From positions 1 through 5,576 of the forward strand of contig JAJECF010000244.1 in NCBI GenBank assembly GCA_022822125.1: DNA of 5,576 nucleotides. The letters run 5' to 3'. The notes under the pieces were generated by a model. The model saw only the letters and a program-made list of their open reading frames with translations. It was not told the DNA's origin and searched no databases. The first letter of the stretch is position 1. Every line of letters begins with the position of its first letter. Shown here in pieces: positions 1 to 5,434 of this stretch. A program made the position numbers and the translations under genes. The stretch is from Alphaproteobacteria bacterium. GTDB lineage: Bacteria > Pseudomonadota > Alphaproteobacteria > Bin95.

Positions 1-813
1 GGCATCGGGCGGGAGGTTGCGGTGCTGGCGGCGCGCGAGGGCGCTCAGGTGGTCGTGAACGACCTCGGCGGCGATGTCGGGGGCGCGGGGTCGGATGCGA
101 CGCCGGCGCAGGAGACCGTGGCGATGATCGAGGCGGCGGGCCGGATGGTGGCCCAGGCGGTGGAGGTCTTCGGGCGCATTGACGGGGTTGTGAATGTGGC
201 CGGCATTCTGCGCGATGTGATCTTCCACAAGATGACGGAAGCGGACTGGGATGCGGTGATTTCGGTGCATCTCAAGGGCTCGTTCAATGTGGCGCGCAAT
301 GCGGCGGACCATTTCCGGGCGCAGGAATCGGGGGCGATGGTGCATTTCACCTCGACCTCGGGGCTGATCGGCAATTTCGGCCAGGCGAACTATGCGGCGG
401 CGAAGATGGGCATTGTGGGGCTGTCGAAGTCGATCGCGCTTGACATGCAGCGCTTCAATGTGCGCTCCAACTGCATGTCGCCCTTCGCATGGACCCGCAT
501 GATCGAGACCATTCCGGCCAGCACGCCGCAGGAGCTGGACCGGATCGAGAAGCTGAAGACGCTGCAGCCTGCGCAGATTGCGCCGATGGTGGTCTATCTG
601 CTCTCGGACCTTGCGAGCGGGGTGACGGGGCAGATCTTCGCGTCGCGTCGCAATGAGCAGTTCATCTTCAACCAGCACCGGCCGGCGCGTTCGGTGCATC
701 GCAGCGAGGGCTGGACGCCGGCCGGCATCCACGAGCACGCCATGCCGGCCCTGAAGGCCGCGTTTTCGCCTCTGGACCGGGATGGCGACGTCTTCTTCTG
801 GGATCCCGTCTGA
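1..813 (+). CDS. SDR family NAD(P)-dependent oxidoreductase, 5'-partial, with apparent internal deletion
   Basis: C-terminal 270 residues of a short-chain dehydrogenase/reductase; the reading frame is open from base 1, so the true start lies to the left. The first residues, GIG, are the end of the glycine-rich nucleotide-binding motif (TGxxxGIG). The catalytic residues are visible as Ser118, Tyr131 and Lys135 (STSG, then YAAAK), and the usual NNAG appears as NVAG (residues 65-68). The tail with SVHRSEGW and a final WDPV is typical of the 17-beta-hydroxysteroid dehydrogenase type 4 / 3-hydroxyacyl-CoA dehydrogenase-like branch. Proteins of that branch oxidise a hydroxyl on an acyl-CoA or steroid-like substrate in the cytoplasm; the exact substrate cannot be read here. 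Compared with my memory of the family, about 20 residues are missing after residue 47 (IEAAG joined directly to RMVAQAVE). That stretch normally carries the fourth beta strand and the acidic residue near the cofactor adenine. The family assignment is firm; activity is uncertain. Confidence 0.9.
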   Translation, partial: GIGREVAVLAAREGAQVVVNDLGGDVGGAGSDATPAQETVAMIEAAGRMVAQAVEVFGRIDGVVNVAGILRDVIFHKMTEADWDAVISVHLKGSFNVARNAADHFRAQESGAMVHFTSTSGLIGNFGQANYAAAKMGIVGLSKSIALDMQRFNVRSNCMSPFAWTRMIETIPASTPQELDRIEKLKTLQPAQIAPMVVYLLSDLASGVTGQIFASRRNEQFIFNQHRPARSVHRSEGWTPAGIHEHAMPALKAAFSPLDRDGDVFFWDPV

Positions 814-850
814 CGGGGCGGCAGCCGCATCGGGCGACACCGGCCGGAAC

Positions 851-857
851 GGGAGAG
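851..857 (+). promoter_or_regulatory. Ribosome binding site that decides the ATP-grasp start
   Basis: GGGAGAG lies five bases before the ATG at 863 and supports it over the longer in-frame start at 782. The site sits in the loop of a possible 5-bp hairpin (GCCGG at 843-847 with CCGGC at 858-862). In DNA this rich in GC such a short stem may be chance. Confidence 0.5.
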
Positions 858-862
858 CCGGC

Positions 863-2269
863 ATGTTCGACGAGATGACCGGCGACGGCGCCGGATTGAG
901 GGCGCCCTATAACGACATCGCCGCCTGGATCGAGGCGAGCGGCCTTGACGCGCTGCGCCGGCGCACGGCCGAGGCGGAAGCCGTCTTCCGCCGCATCGGC
1001 ATCACTTTCGCCGTGTATGGCGAGGGCGGCGACCCGGAGCGGCTGATCCCCTTCGACCTCATCCCGCGGGTGTTCGCGGCGGCCGAGTGGCGCCGGCTGG
1101 AGCGCGGCATCCGCCAGCGCGCGCTGGCGCTCAACGCCTTCCTCCAGGATGTCTATCACCGCGGCGAAATCCTGCGCGCCGGGATCGTGCCGGAGCGCCT
1201 TGTTTACCGCAATGCGGCCTTCGAACCGGCGATGATCGGCGTCGATCCGCCGGGCCGGGTCTATTCCCATGTGGTCGGCATCGACATCGTGCGCACCGGA
1301 GAGCAGGAATTTCAGGTATTGGAGGACAATTGCCGCACGCCCTCCGGCGTCAGCTATATGCTGGAGAATCGGGAGTGCATGATGCGGACCTGCCCGGAAC
1401 TGTTCCGCGGCGGCAATATCGAGCCGGTCGACGCCTATCCGGAGGAGCTGCGCCGGACATTCGAGGAGGTGGCGCCCCCGGCCTGCGACGGCGATCCCGT
1501 CATCGCGCTGCTCACGCCGGGACCGTTCAACTCCGCCTATTACGAGCATTCCTTCCTCGCCGACCTGATGGGCATCGAGCTGGTCGAGCCGCAGGATCTG
1601 TTCGTCGATGACGGGCTGTGCTGGATGCGCACCACGCAGGGCCCCCAGCGCGTCGATGTGCTCTACCGGCGCATCGACGACGACTTCCTCGACCCGCTCT
1701 CCTTCCGTCCCGACAGCCTGCTCGGCGTGCCCGGCCTGTTCGACGCCTACCGGGCCGGCGGCGTGACGCTCTGCTCGGCGCCGGGGTCCGGCGTTGCGGA
1801 CGACAAGGAAGTCTATGTCTATGTGCCCGAAATGATCCGTTTCTATCTCGGGCAGGAGCCGATCCTGCGGAATGTGCCGACATGGCGCTGCTCGCATGAT
1901 GACGAGCGCGCCTGGGTGCTGGAGCGGCTGGACGAGCTTGTGGTGAAGGAAGTCCACGGTTCGGGCGGCTACGGCATGCTGATCGGGCCACATGCCGCCG
2001 CCGCCGAGCGCGCCGAATTCGCGGAGAAGATCCGCCGCGACCCGGAGGGCTTCATCGCCCAGCCGACGCTGGAGCTCTCCTCCTCGCCCTCGCTCGCCGA
2101 GGCGGGCGTCGCCGGCCGCCATGTCGATTTCCGGCCCTATTGCCTGATCGGCCGCACCATCCGCCTGGTCCCGGGCGGCCTCACCCGCGTCGCGCTCCGC
2201 GAAGGCTCACTGGTCGTCAATTCCAGCCAGGGCGGCGGCGTCAAGGACACCTGGGTGCTGGCGGAATAG
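863..2269 (+). CDS. Circularly permuted ATP-grasp protein (DUF404/DUF407, CP_ATPgrasp_2 type)
   Basis: A 468-residue protein, the usual length for this family. Family-typical blocks run in order: LEDNCRTPSGVSYMLENR (153-170), GSGVADDKEVYVYVPEMIRF (308-327), VVKEVHGSGGYGMLIGP (360-376), FIAQPTLELS (397-406), RHVDFRPY (419-426) and a C-terminal block PGGLTRVALREGSLVVNSSQ followed by GGGVKDTW (437-464). ATP-grasp enzymes form amide or ester-type bonds through an acyl-phosphate; in this subfamily the order of the fold's halves is permuted. Comparative genomics predicts an amidoligase making a peptide or peptide-like product; the substrate is unknown. The ATG at 863 is chosen because GGGAGAG at 851-857 sits at good Shine-Dalgarno distance and MFDEM begins a normal-length product. 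An in-frame ATG at 782 would add 27 low-complexity residues overlapping the SDR gene and has no comparable ribosome site. It starts 49 bases after the SDR stop and is followed at 63 bases by the alpha-E gene. Confidence 0.95.
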   Translation: MFDEMTGDGAGLRAPYNDIAAWIEASGLDALRRRTAEAEAVFRRIGITFAVYGEGGDPERLIPFDLIPRVFAAAEWRRLERGIRQRALALNAFLQDVYHRGEILRAGIVPERLVYRNAAFEPAMIGVDPPGRVYSHVVGIDIVRTGEQEFQVLEDNCRTPSGVSYMLENRECMMRTCPELFRGGNIEPVDAYPEELRRTFEEVAPPACDGDPVIALLTPGPFNSAYYEHSFLADLMGIELVEPQDLFVDDGLCWMRTTQGPQRVDVLYRRIDDDFLDPLSFRPDSLLGVPGLFDAYRAGGVTLCSAPGSGVADDKEVYVYVPEMIRFYLGQEPILRNVPTWRCSHDDERAWVLERLDELVVKEVHGSGGYGMLIGPHAAAAERAEFAEKIRRDPEGFIAQPTLELSSSPSLAEAGVAGRHVDFRPYCLIGRTIRLVPGGLTRVALREGSLVVNSSQGGGVKDTWVLAE

Positions 2270-2275
2270 CCTCGA

Positions 2276-2305
2276 GGGACAGGCGGCGCGAAACCCGCCT
2301 ATACT
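2276..2305 (+). promoter_or_regulatory. Possible internal promoter with hairpin ahead of the alpha-E gene
   Basis: GGGACA (2276-2281) and TATACT (2300-2305) are separated by 18 bases and resemble a sigma-70 -35/-10 pair. The CTATAC reading of the -10 is close to the alphaproteobacterial preference. A transcript would start near 2312, about 20 bases before the alpha-E ATG. The spacer also forms a perfect 6-bp stem, AGGCGG (2281-2286) with CCGCCT (2295-2300), with an 8-base loop. No T run follows, so it is not a classical terminator. The gap between the first and second cassette genes (63 bases) is the widest in the trio, which leaves room for an internal promoter. This is a motif match only. 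Confidence 0.25.
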
Positions 2306-2332
2306 GCTTGCGAACCCATCAGGGCCGGAGCG

Positions 2333-3256
2333 ATGCTGAGCCGGACGGCGGAGAGCCTTTTCTGGATGGCGCGCTATCTGGAGCGCGCGGAGGCGACGGC
2401 GCGGCTGGTCGAGATGGGCCGGCGCATGGCGATGCTGCCGGGGGCGCACGGGCAGGAGGAATGGCGCTCGGTCATGGCCGCCGCCGGGGCGGCGTACGGA
2501 CCCGATGAGGGGATCGGCGAGGCCGAGGTCTGCCGGAGCCTCATCCTCGACGAGGACAACCCGTCCTCGATCCGCGCCTGCTTCGACCGCGCCAGGAACA
2601 ATGCCCGCGCCGTGCGCACCGCGCTCACCGCCGAGATGTGGGAGGGGCTGAACGACGGCTGGCGCTGGCTCGGCGGCGTTGAGGCGGACACCATCCGGCG
2701 CGATCTGCCGGCCACGCTCGACCGGATCAGGAGCCTCTCGGCGCTCTTCCGGGGCGCGGCGCTCACCACCATGCTGCGCGGCGAGGGCTACGATTTCCTC
2801 TCCGCCGGCGCCTTCCTCGAACGCGCCGACATGACCCTCAGGCTGCTCAACGCCAAATATTTCGTGCTGCTGCCGGACACCGGCCTGTTGCTCGACGACC
2901 GCGACCGCTACCGCTGGATCAGCCTTCTGCACGCGACATCGGCAGTGCGCTCCTACCACTATGTCTATCGCGGCGATTTCAGCCCGTCCAAGATTGCCCA
3001 TTTCATGATCCTGAACCCCGATTTTCCCTGCTCGCTCGCCTTCTGCTATGCCAGCCTGCGCGCGGCGCTCGCCCGTCTGGCGGACCGCTACGGCGCGCAC
3101 CATGACTGCCATGCGACCGTCGAGGCAGCCGCACGCCGGTTGCAGGACCGGGAGATGGACGACATTTTCGACGAGGGGCTGCACGAGTTCCTGCTGGACG
3201 CGCTGCGGCTGAATGCCCGCCTCTCCGGCGAGCTCTCGCGCGCCTACCATTTCTGA
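2333..3256 (+). CDS. Alpha-E domain-containing protein (DUF403 type)
   Basis: A 307-residue, largely helical, cytoplasmic-type protein without signal peptide or membrane segment. The N-terminus, MLSRTAESLFWMARYLERAE, is the family signature, and the full length matches the usual size of about 310 residues, so the protein is intact. Further family-typical stretches are a central LERADMTLRLLNAKY (residues about 163-177) and HFMILNPDFPCSLAFCY about 225-241. The catalytic role is not established. Because the domain nearly always sits next to or is fused to the circularly permuted ATP-grasp protein, it is inferred to be its partner in building a peptide or amide-linked compound. The ATG at 2333 is preceded by AGGGCCGGAG (2321-2330), a usable ribosome site. 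The stop is 11 bases before the transglutaminase-like gene, indicating co-transcription and probably coupled translation. Confidence 0.95.
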   Translation: MLSRTAESLFWMARYLERAEATARLVEMGRRMAMLPGAHGQEEWRSVMAAAGAAYGPDEGIGEAEVCRSLILDEDNPSSIRACFDRARNNARAVRTALTAEMWEGLNDGWRWLGGVEADTIRRDLPATLDRIRSLSALFRGAALTTMLRGEGYDFLSAGAFLERADMTLRLLNAKYFVLLPDTGLLLDDRDRYRWISLLHATSAVRSYHYVYRGDFSPSKIAHFMILNPDFPCSLAFCYASLRAALARLADRYGAHHDCHATVEAAARRLQDREMDDIFDEGLHEFLLDALRLNARLSGELSRAYHF

Positions 3257-3267
3257 GGGGCCGGTCC

Positions 3268-4068
3268 ATGCGCCTCTCCATCCGCCACGACACGGTCTAT
3301 CGCTACGACCCGCCGCCCTCGCAGCTGATGCTGCGGCTCAGGCTGTTCCCGGCGGACAATCCCATGCAGCGCATCGAGGCCTGGTCTGTGCATGTGAACG
3401 GGGCGGAGGTCGCGCCGCTGCTGACCAACTCCTTCGGCGACAGGGAGGCGCTCTGGCGGGCGTCCGCGCCGCCGGAGCGGGTGGAGGTGTCGGCGGAGGG
3501 CGCGGTCGAGACCGAGGACAGGGCCGGCATGCTCGGCCGCTGGCCGCCGCATCGACCGGCCGTATTCCTGCGCTATACGCCGCTGACGGAGCCCTCCGGC
3601 GGCGTCGCTTCCTTTGCGCGGAAGGCCGCCGAGGGGGAGGACGGCCTGCTGCCTCTGCTCCACAGGCTGAACGAGGCGGCGGCCGACGCGCTCGAATACC
3701 GTCCGGGCGCAACTGACAGCAGCGTTTCCGCTGCCGAGGCGCTGGCGCGCGGCGCCGGCGTCTGCCAGGACCGGGCGCATCTCTTCGCCGCCGCCTGCCG
3801 CTTCCTCGAAATCCCGGCGCGTTATGTCGTCGGCTACCTGCACGACCCCGAAACCCCGCTCGGCGAAACCCATGCCTGGGCGGAGGCCTGGGTCCAGGGG
3901 CTCGGCTGGGTCGGCTTCGACCCGACCCACCGCCAGAGCCCCACCGACGCCTATGTCCGCCTCGGCTCGGGCCTCGACGCCTTCGACGCGGCCCCCATCC
4001 GCGGCCACATGCACGGCGAGAGCGCCGAATTCCTCGCCGCCAATGTCGCGGTGGGCGCGGCGCAATAG
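3268..4068 (+). CDS. Transglutaminase-like cysteine peptidase with bacterial transglutaminase N-terminal domain
   Basis: A 266-residue protein of normal length for this family. Residues about 1-85 form the bacterial transglutaminase-like N-terminal beta domain (MRLSIRHDTVYRYDPP, the LRLFP strand). Residues about 125-222 form the catalytic core. The papain-like triad is visible: Cys166 in GVCQDRAH, His202 in ETHAWAEAW and Asp218 in GFDPTH. After it comes the typical CPTDAYVR-like segment, here SPTDAYVRLGSGLDAFDAAP. Such proteins usually hydrolyse or transfer amide bonds. In this operon context the domain is predicted to be the peptidase that trims or releases the product of the ATP-grasp/alpha-E pair. 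No signal peptide is seen, so cytoplasmic action is likely. GAGGGG overlapping the alpha-E stop provides the ribosome site for the ATG at 3268. The gene usually precedes, or lies near, an Anbu proteasome-like peptidase; none is present here. Confidence 0.95.
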   Translation: MRLSIRHDTVYRYDPPPSQLMLRLRLFPADNPMQRIEAWSVHVNGAEVAPLLTNSFGDREALWRASAPPERVEVSAEGAVETEDRAGMLGRWPPHRPAVFLRYTPLTEPSGGVASFARKAAEGEDGLLPLLHRLNEAAADALEYRPGATDSSVSAAEALARGAGVCQDRAHLFAAACRFLEIPARYVVGYLHDPETPLGETHAWAEAWVQGLGWVGFDPTHRQSPTDAYVRLGSGLDAFDAAPIRGHMHGESAEFLAANVAVGAAQ

Positions 4069-4149
4069 GCCGGCCTCGTTTCCGTTCCAGCCGGCGGACA
4101 GAGCTTTCAGGCAGCCGCGCGACCCCTACAACCCGGAGGGAGACGAGCA
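4069..4149 (+). other. Intergenic gap between cassette and channel gene
   Basis: This 81-base gap ends in a strong ribosome site, GGAGG at 4135-4139, ten bases before the channel ATG. The 10-base palindrome AGGCCGGCCT (4067-4076) overlaps the transglutaminase-like stop codon. GCCGGC at 4069-4074 recurs at 4090-4095 and could pair with itself across a 15-base loop, but no T run follows, so no convincing terminator is seen. The best promoter-like pair, CTTTCA (4104-4109) and TACAAC (4127-4132) spaced by 17, is weak and would leave almost no leader. I therefore cannot say whether the channel is co-transcribed with the cassette. Confidence 0.4.
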
Positions 4150-4851
4150 ATGAACCTGCGGAAAATCGTGCAAGAGTCCGATACCTTTCCCGGCAGGATT
4201 TTCGACATTGCGGTGCTTGTTCTTATTGGGATTTCGATTGTTTCCCTGTCGGTCGAAACATTGCCGGATTTATCGCCCCGACTCGAACATATCCTTTTCT
4301 CTCTGGAAATTGTAATTACCATATTGTTCACCGTCGAATACGTCCTTCGCATCATTACGGCGCCAAACAAATGGAGATATGTATTCGGCTTCTACGGCCT
4401 TATAGACCTGATCGCAATCGCGCCCTTCTATCTCCTGCTTGGCGCGGACCTTTACGCCCTGCGGGCATTCCGCCTTCTCCGCATTTTCCGTATCCTGAAA
4501 CTGGTCCGCTACAGCAGGACGATGGAGAGATTCGGCAAGGCGTTTGCGGAAGTTCGGGAAGAAGCTGTCATATTTTTCATGGCGACGGCAGTGCTTCTGT
4601 ATATCTCCGCGGCCGGAATATACCACTTCGAGCATGAGGCCCAACCCGAAGCGTTCCGGTCGATCTTTCACAGCATCTGGTGGGCCGTCGCCACTCTCAC
4701 AACAGTCGGTTACGGCGATGTCTATCCCGTAACGGCAGGGGGCAAGGCATTCACATTCGTCATCCTGATGTGCGGCCTCGGTATCGTGGCAGTACCGGCC
4801 GGACTTATCTCGTCCGCCCTGTCGAAAGTCCGCCGCGACGAGGAACATTGA
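4150..4851 (+). CDS. Six-transmembrane voltage-gated potassium channel
   Basis: A 233-residue inner-membrane ion channel subunit that would form a tetramer and pass K+. Predicted helices are S1 about 16-37, S2 about 46-70, S3 about 80-97, S4 about 100-121, S5 about 137-160, a pore helix about 170-183 and S6 about 198-222. The selectivity filter TTVGYGD (184-190) is perfect for potassium. S4 carries basic residues at every third position (Arg105, 108, 111, 114, Lys117, Arg120), the hallmark of a voltage sensor. Acidic countercharges are present in S2 (Glu53, Glu63) and S3 (Asp86). The protein stops about ten residues after S6 (KVRRDEEH), so there is no RCK/TrkA-N or cyclic-nucleotide-binding domain; gating is inferred to be by voltage alone. 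The ATG at 4150 has GGAGG ten bases upstream. The first half is clearly poorer in GC than its neighbours (26-27 of 60 bases in lines 4201-4380), suggesting separate acquisition. Confidence 0.95.
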   Translation: MNLRKIVQESDTFPGRIFDIAVLVLIGISIVSLSVETLPDLSPRLEHILFSLEIVITILFTVEYVLRIITAPNKWRYVFGFYGLIDLIAIAPFYLLLGADLYALRAFRLLRIFRILKLVRYSRTMERFGKAFAEVREEAVIFFMATAVLLYISAAGIYHFEHEAQPEAFRSIFHSIWWAVATLTTVGYGDVYPVTAGGKAFTFVILMCGLGIVAVPAGLISSALSKVRRDEEH

Positions 4852-4883
4852 CGGCCGAAAAACGAACTCCGCAGCGGAATGCC
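4852..4883. other. Short gap between convergent genes
   Basis: Only 32 bases separate the stop of the channel gene (+) from the stop of the regulator gene (-). The only dyad is TCCGC-A-GCGGA (4868-4878), whose realistic stem is about four base pairs. It lacks a T run, so it is not a convincing bidirectional terminator. Each transcript probably runs into its neighbour's 3' end. Confidence 0.4.
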
Positions 4884-5264
4884 TTATGCAGCCTCGCGTG
4901 GCGAGGTCGTCAGCGGCAGGTCCAGACTCACCCGGTCGTAGGGAACACGGGGAACAAGCGTCCCGCGCCGCCCCGTCGCCAACTTCACCAGGCCGTAGCG
5001 CGACATCGTCCTGAGAGTGCGCGAGAGGTTCGACTTGCTTCGCCCGGCCAGTGCCGCCAGTTCCGTGAGCGAACCCGGCTGCTCCCGCGCAATCACCGCC
5101 AGCAGCTCGCGATTGTGTCCGGAGAGCACCTTGGCAAAGCTCTCGACAGACGCGAACCAGACCGTCGGCTCGTCCCTGGAGGGCTTGTGCTCTCCCCGGG
5201 CGATCGCCATCGTCCGCGCTTTCATCCGGTCGTACCCGGCAATACCGATCCTTAATGTCGTCAT
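4884..5264 (-). CDS. HVO_A0114-type winged-helix DNA-binding protein, likely antitoxin/autoregulator
   Basis: A 126-residue protein. The N-terminal segment (MTTLRIGIAGYDRMKARTM, then VWFASVESFAKVLS) is characteristic of proteins annotated as HVO_A0114 family putative DNA-binding proteins. Residues about 53-98 form a MarR/ArsR-like winged helix: LLAVIAREQPGSLTELAALA, then the recognition helix around SKSNLSRTLRTMSRYGLV, then a basic wing (TGRRG, 98-101). The C-terminal VPYDRVSLDLPL is also family-typical. Relatives are usually the second gene of a two-gene module after a TumE-type toxin, and are taken to be the antitoxin and repressor of the pair. Here the ATG at 5264 overlaps the stop of the small upstream frame (ATGA), and GAGGG (5273-5277) stands eight bases before it. 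It is convergent with the channel. Family recognition is good; the antitoxin role is inferred from context. Confidence 0.85.
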   Translation of the reverse strand: MTTLRIGIAGYDRMKARTMAIARGEHKPSRDEPTVWFASVESFAKVLSGHNRELLAVIAREQPGSLTELAALAGRSKSNLSRTLRTMSRYGLVKLATGRRGTLVPRVPYDRVSLDLPLTTSPREAA

Positions 5265-5434
5265 GGGATCGACCCTCGTTCCTTTAGGACTATGTCCACT
5301 TCCTTCCAGAAATCTTCGAGAAGCGTAGTTGCATCCCTGTAGTCGTACGGTCCGATTGTCCTAATACCAGCGGTCGTTGATCGGAACCGATGGCGCGGCA
5401 CCTCCCTACCGCAGCCCGGGTCCTTCGTCCTCAT
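5261..5434 (-). CDS. Small ORF translationally coupled to the regulator; TumE-like toxin C-terminus, possibly a remnant
   Basis: Reading leftward from ATG at 5434-5432, an open frame of 57 codons ends in TGA at 5263-5261, inside the regulator's start (ATGA, 4-base overlap). The last 26 residues, IGPYDYRDATTLLEDFWKEV followed by DIVLKER and GSIP, look like a genuine protein end. They resemble the C-terminus of TumE-type toxins (a PY[D/T]F...LLxDFWxDV pattern), exactly the partner expected before an HVO_A0114 antitoxin. The N-terminal half (MRTKDPGCGREVPRHRF) does not show the conserved TumE core (a YDNE...GKGDHRH-like segment). It contains only suggestive echoes such as GREV...RF and IRTIG where VxRY and HRHIG would be expected. 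Full TumE proteins have about 105-120 residues, so this is either a decayed toxin with small deletions or frameshifts, or a short divergent partner. The frame is stopped by TGA just upstream, and no strong ribosome site precedes the ATG. Confidence 0.5.
   Translation of the reverse strand: MRTKDPGCGREVPRHRFRSTTAGIRTIGPYDYRDATTLLEDFWKEVDIVLKERGSIP

Noticed and set aside
782..862. Longer ATP-grasp start adding 27 residues
   Set aside because: The extension is low-complexity Ala/Gly/Ser sequence that overlaps the SDR gene. The ATG at 863 has the better ribosome site and gives the usual family length.
668..2122. Long minus-strand open frame of 484 codons opposite the ATP-grasp gene
   Set aside because: It is the antisense shadow of a well-recognised gene in GC-rich DNA. 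Its translation is rich in Arg, Ala, Gly and His, with no family motif.
2207..3250. Long minus-strand open frame of 347 codons opposite the alpha-E gene
   Set aside because: It is an antisense shadow. The plus strand carries a full-length conserved protein with normal start and ribosome site.
4069..4095. GCCGGC repeats after the transglutaminase-like gene as a terminator
   Set aside because: The stem is six base pairs with a 15-base loop and no T tract. Such self-complementary hexamers are common in GC-rich DNA.
3244..4150. Two overlapping minus-strand open frames opposite the transglutaminase-like gene
   Set aside because: They arise from high GC at third positions. They have low-complexity Arg/Pro-rich or Ala/Gly-rich content, and the plus strand shows a complete catalytic triad.
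4868..4878. Small dyad between the convergent channel and regulator genes as a terminator
   Set aside because: The usable stem is only about four base pairs and no T run follows on either strand.
5017..5328. Plus-strand open frame of 103 codons opposite the regulator
   Set aside because: It is antisense to the conserved winged-helix gene and shows no recognisable motif.
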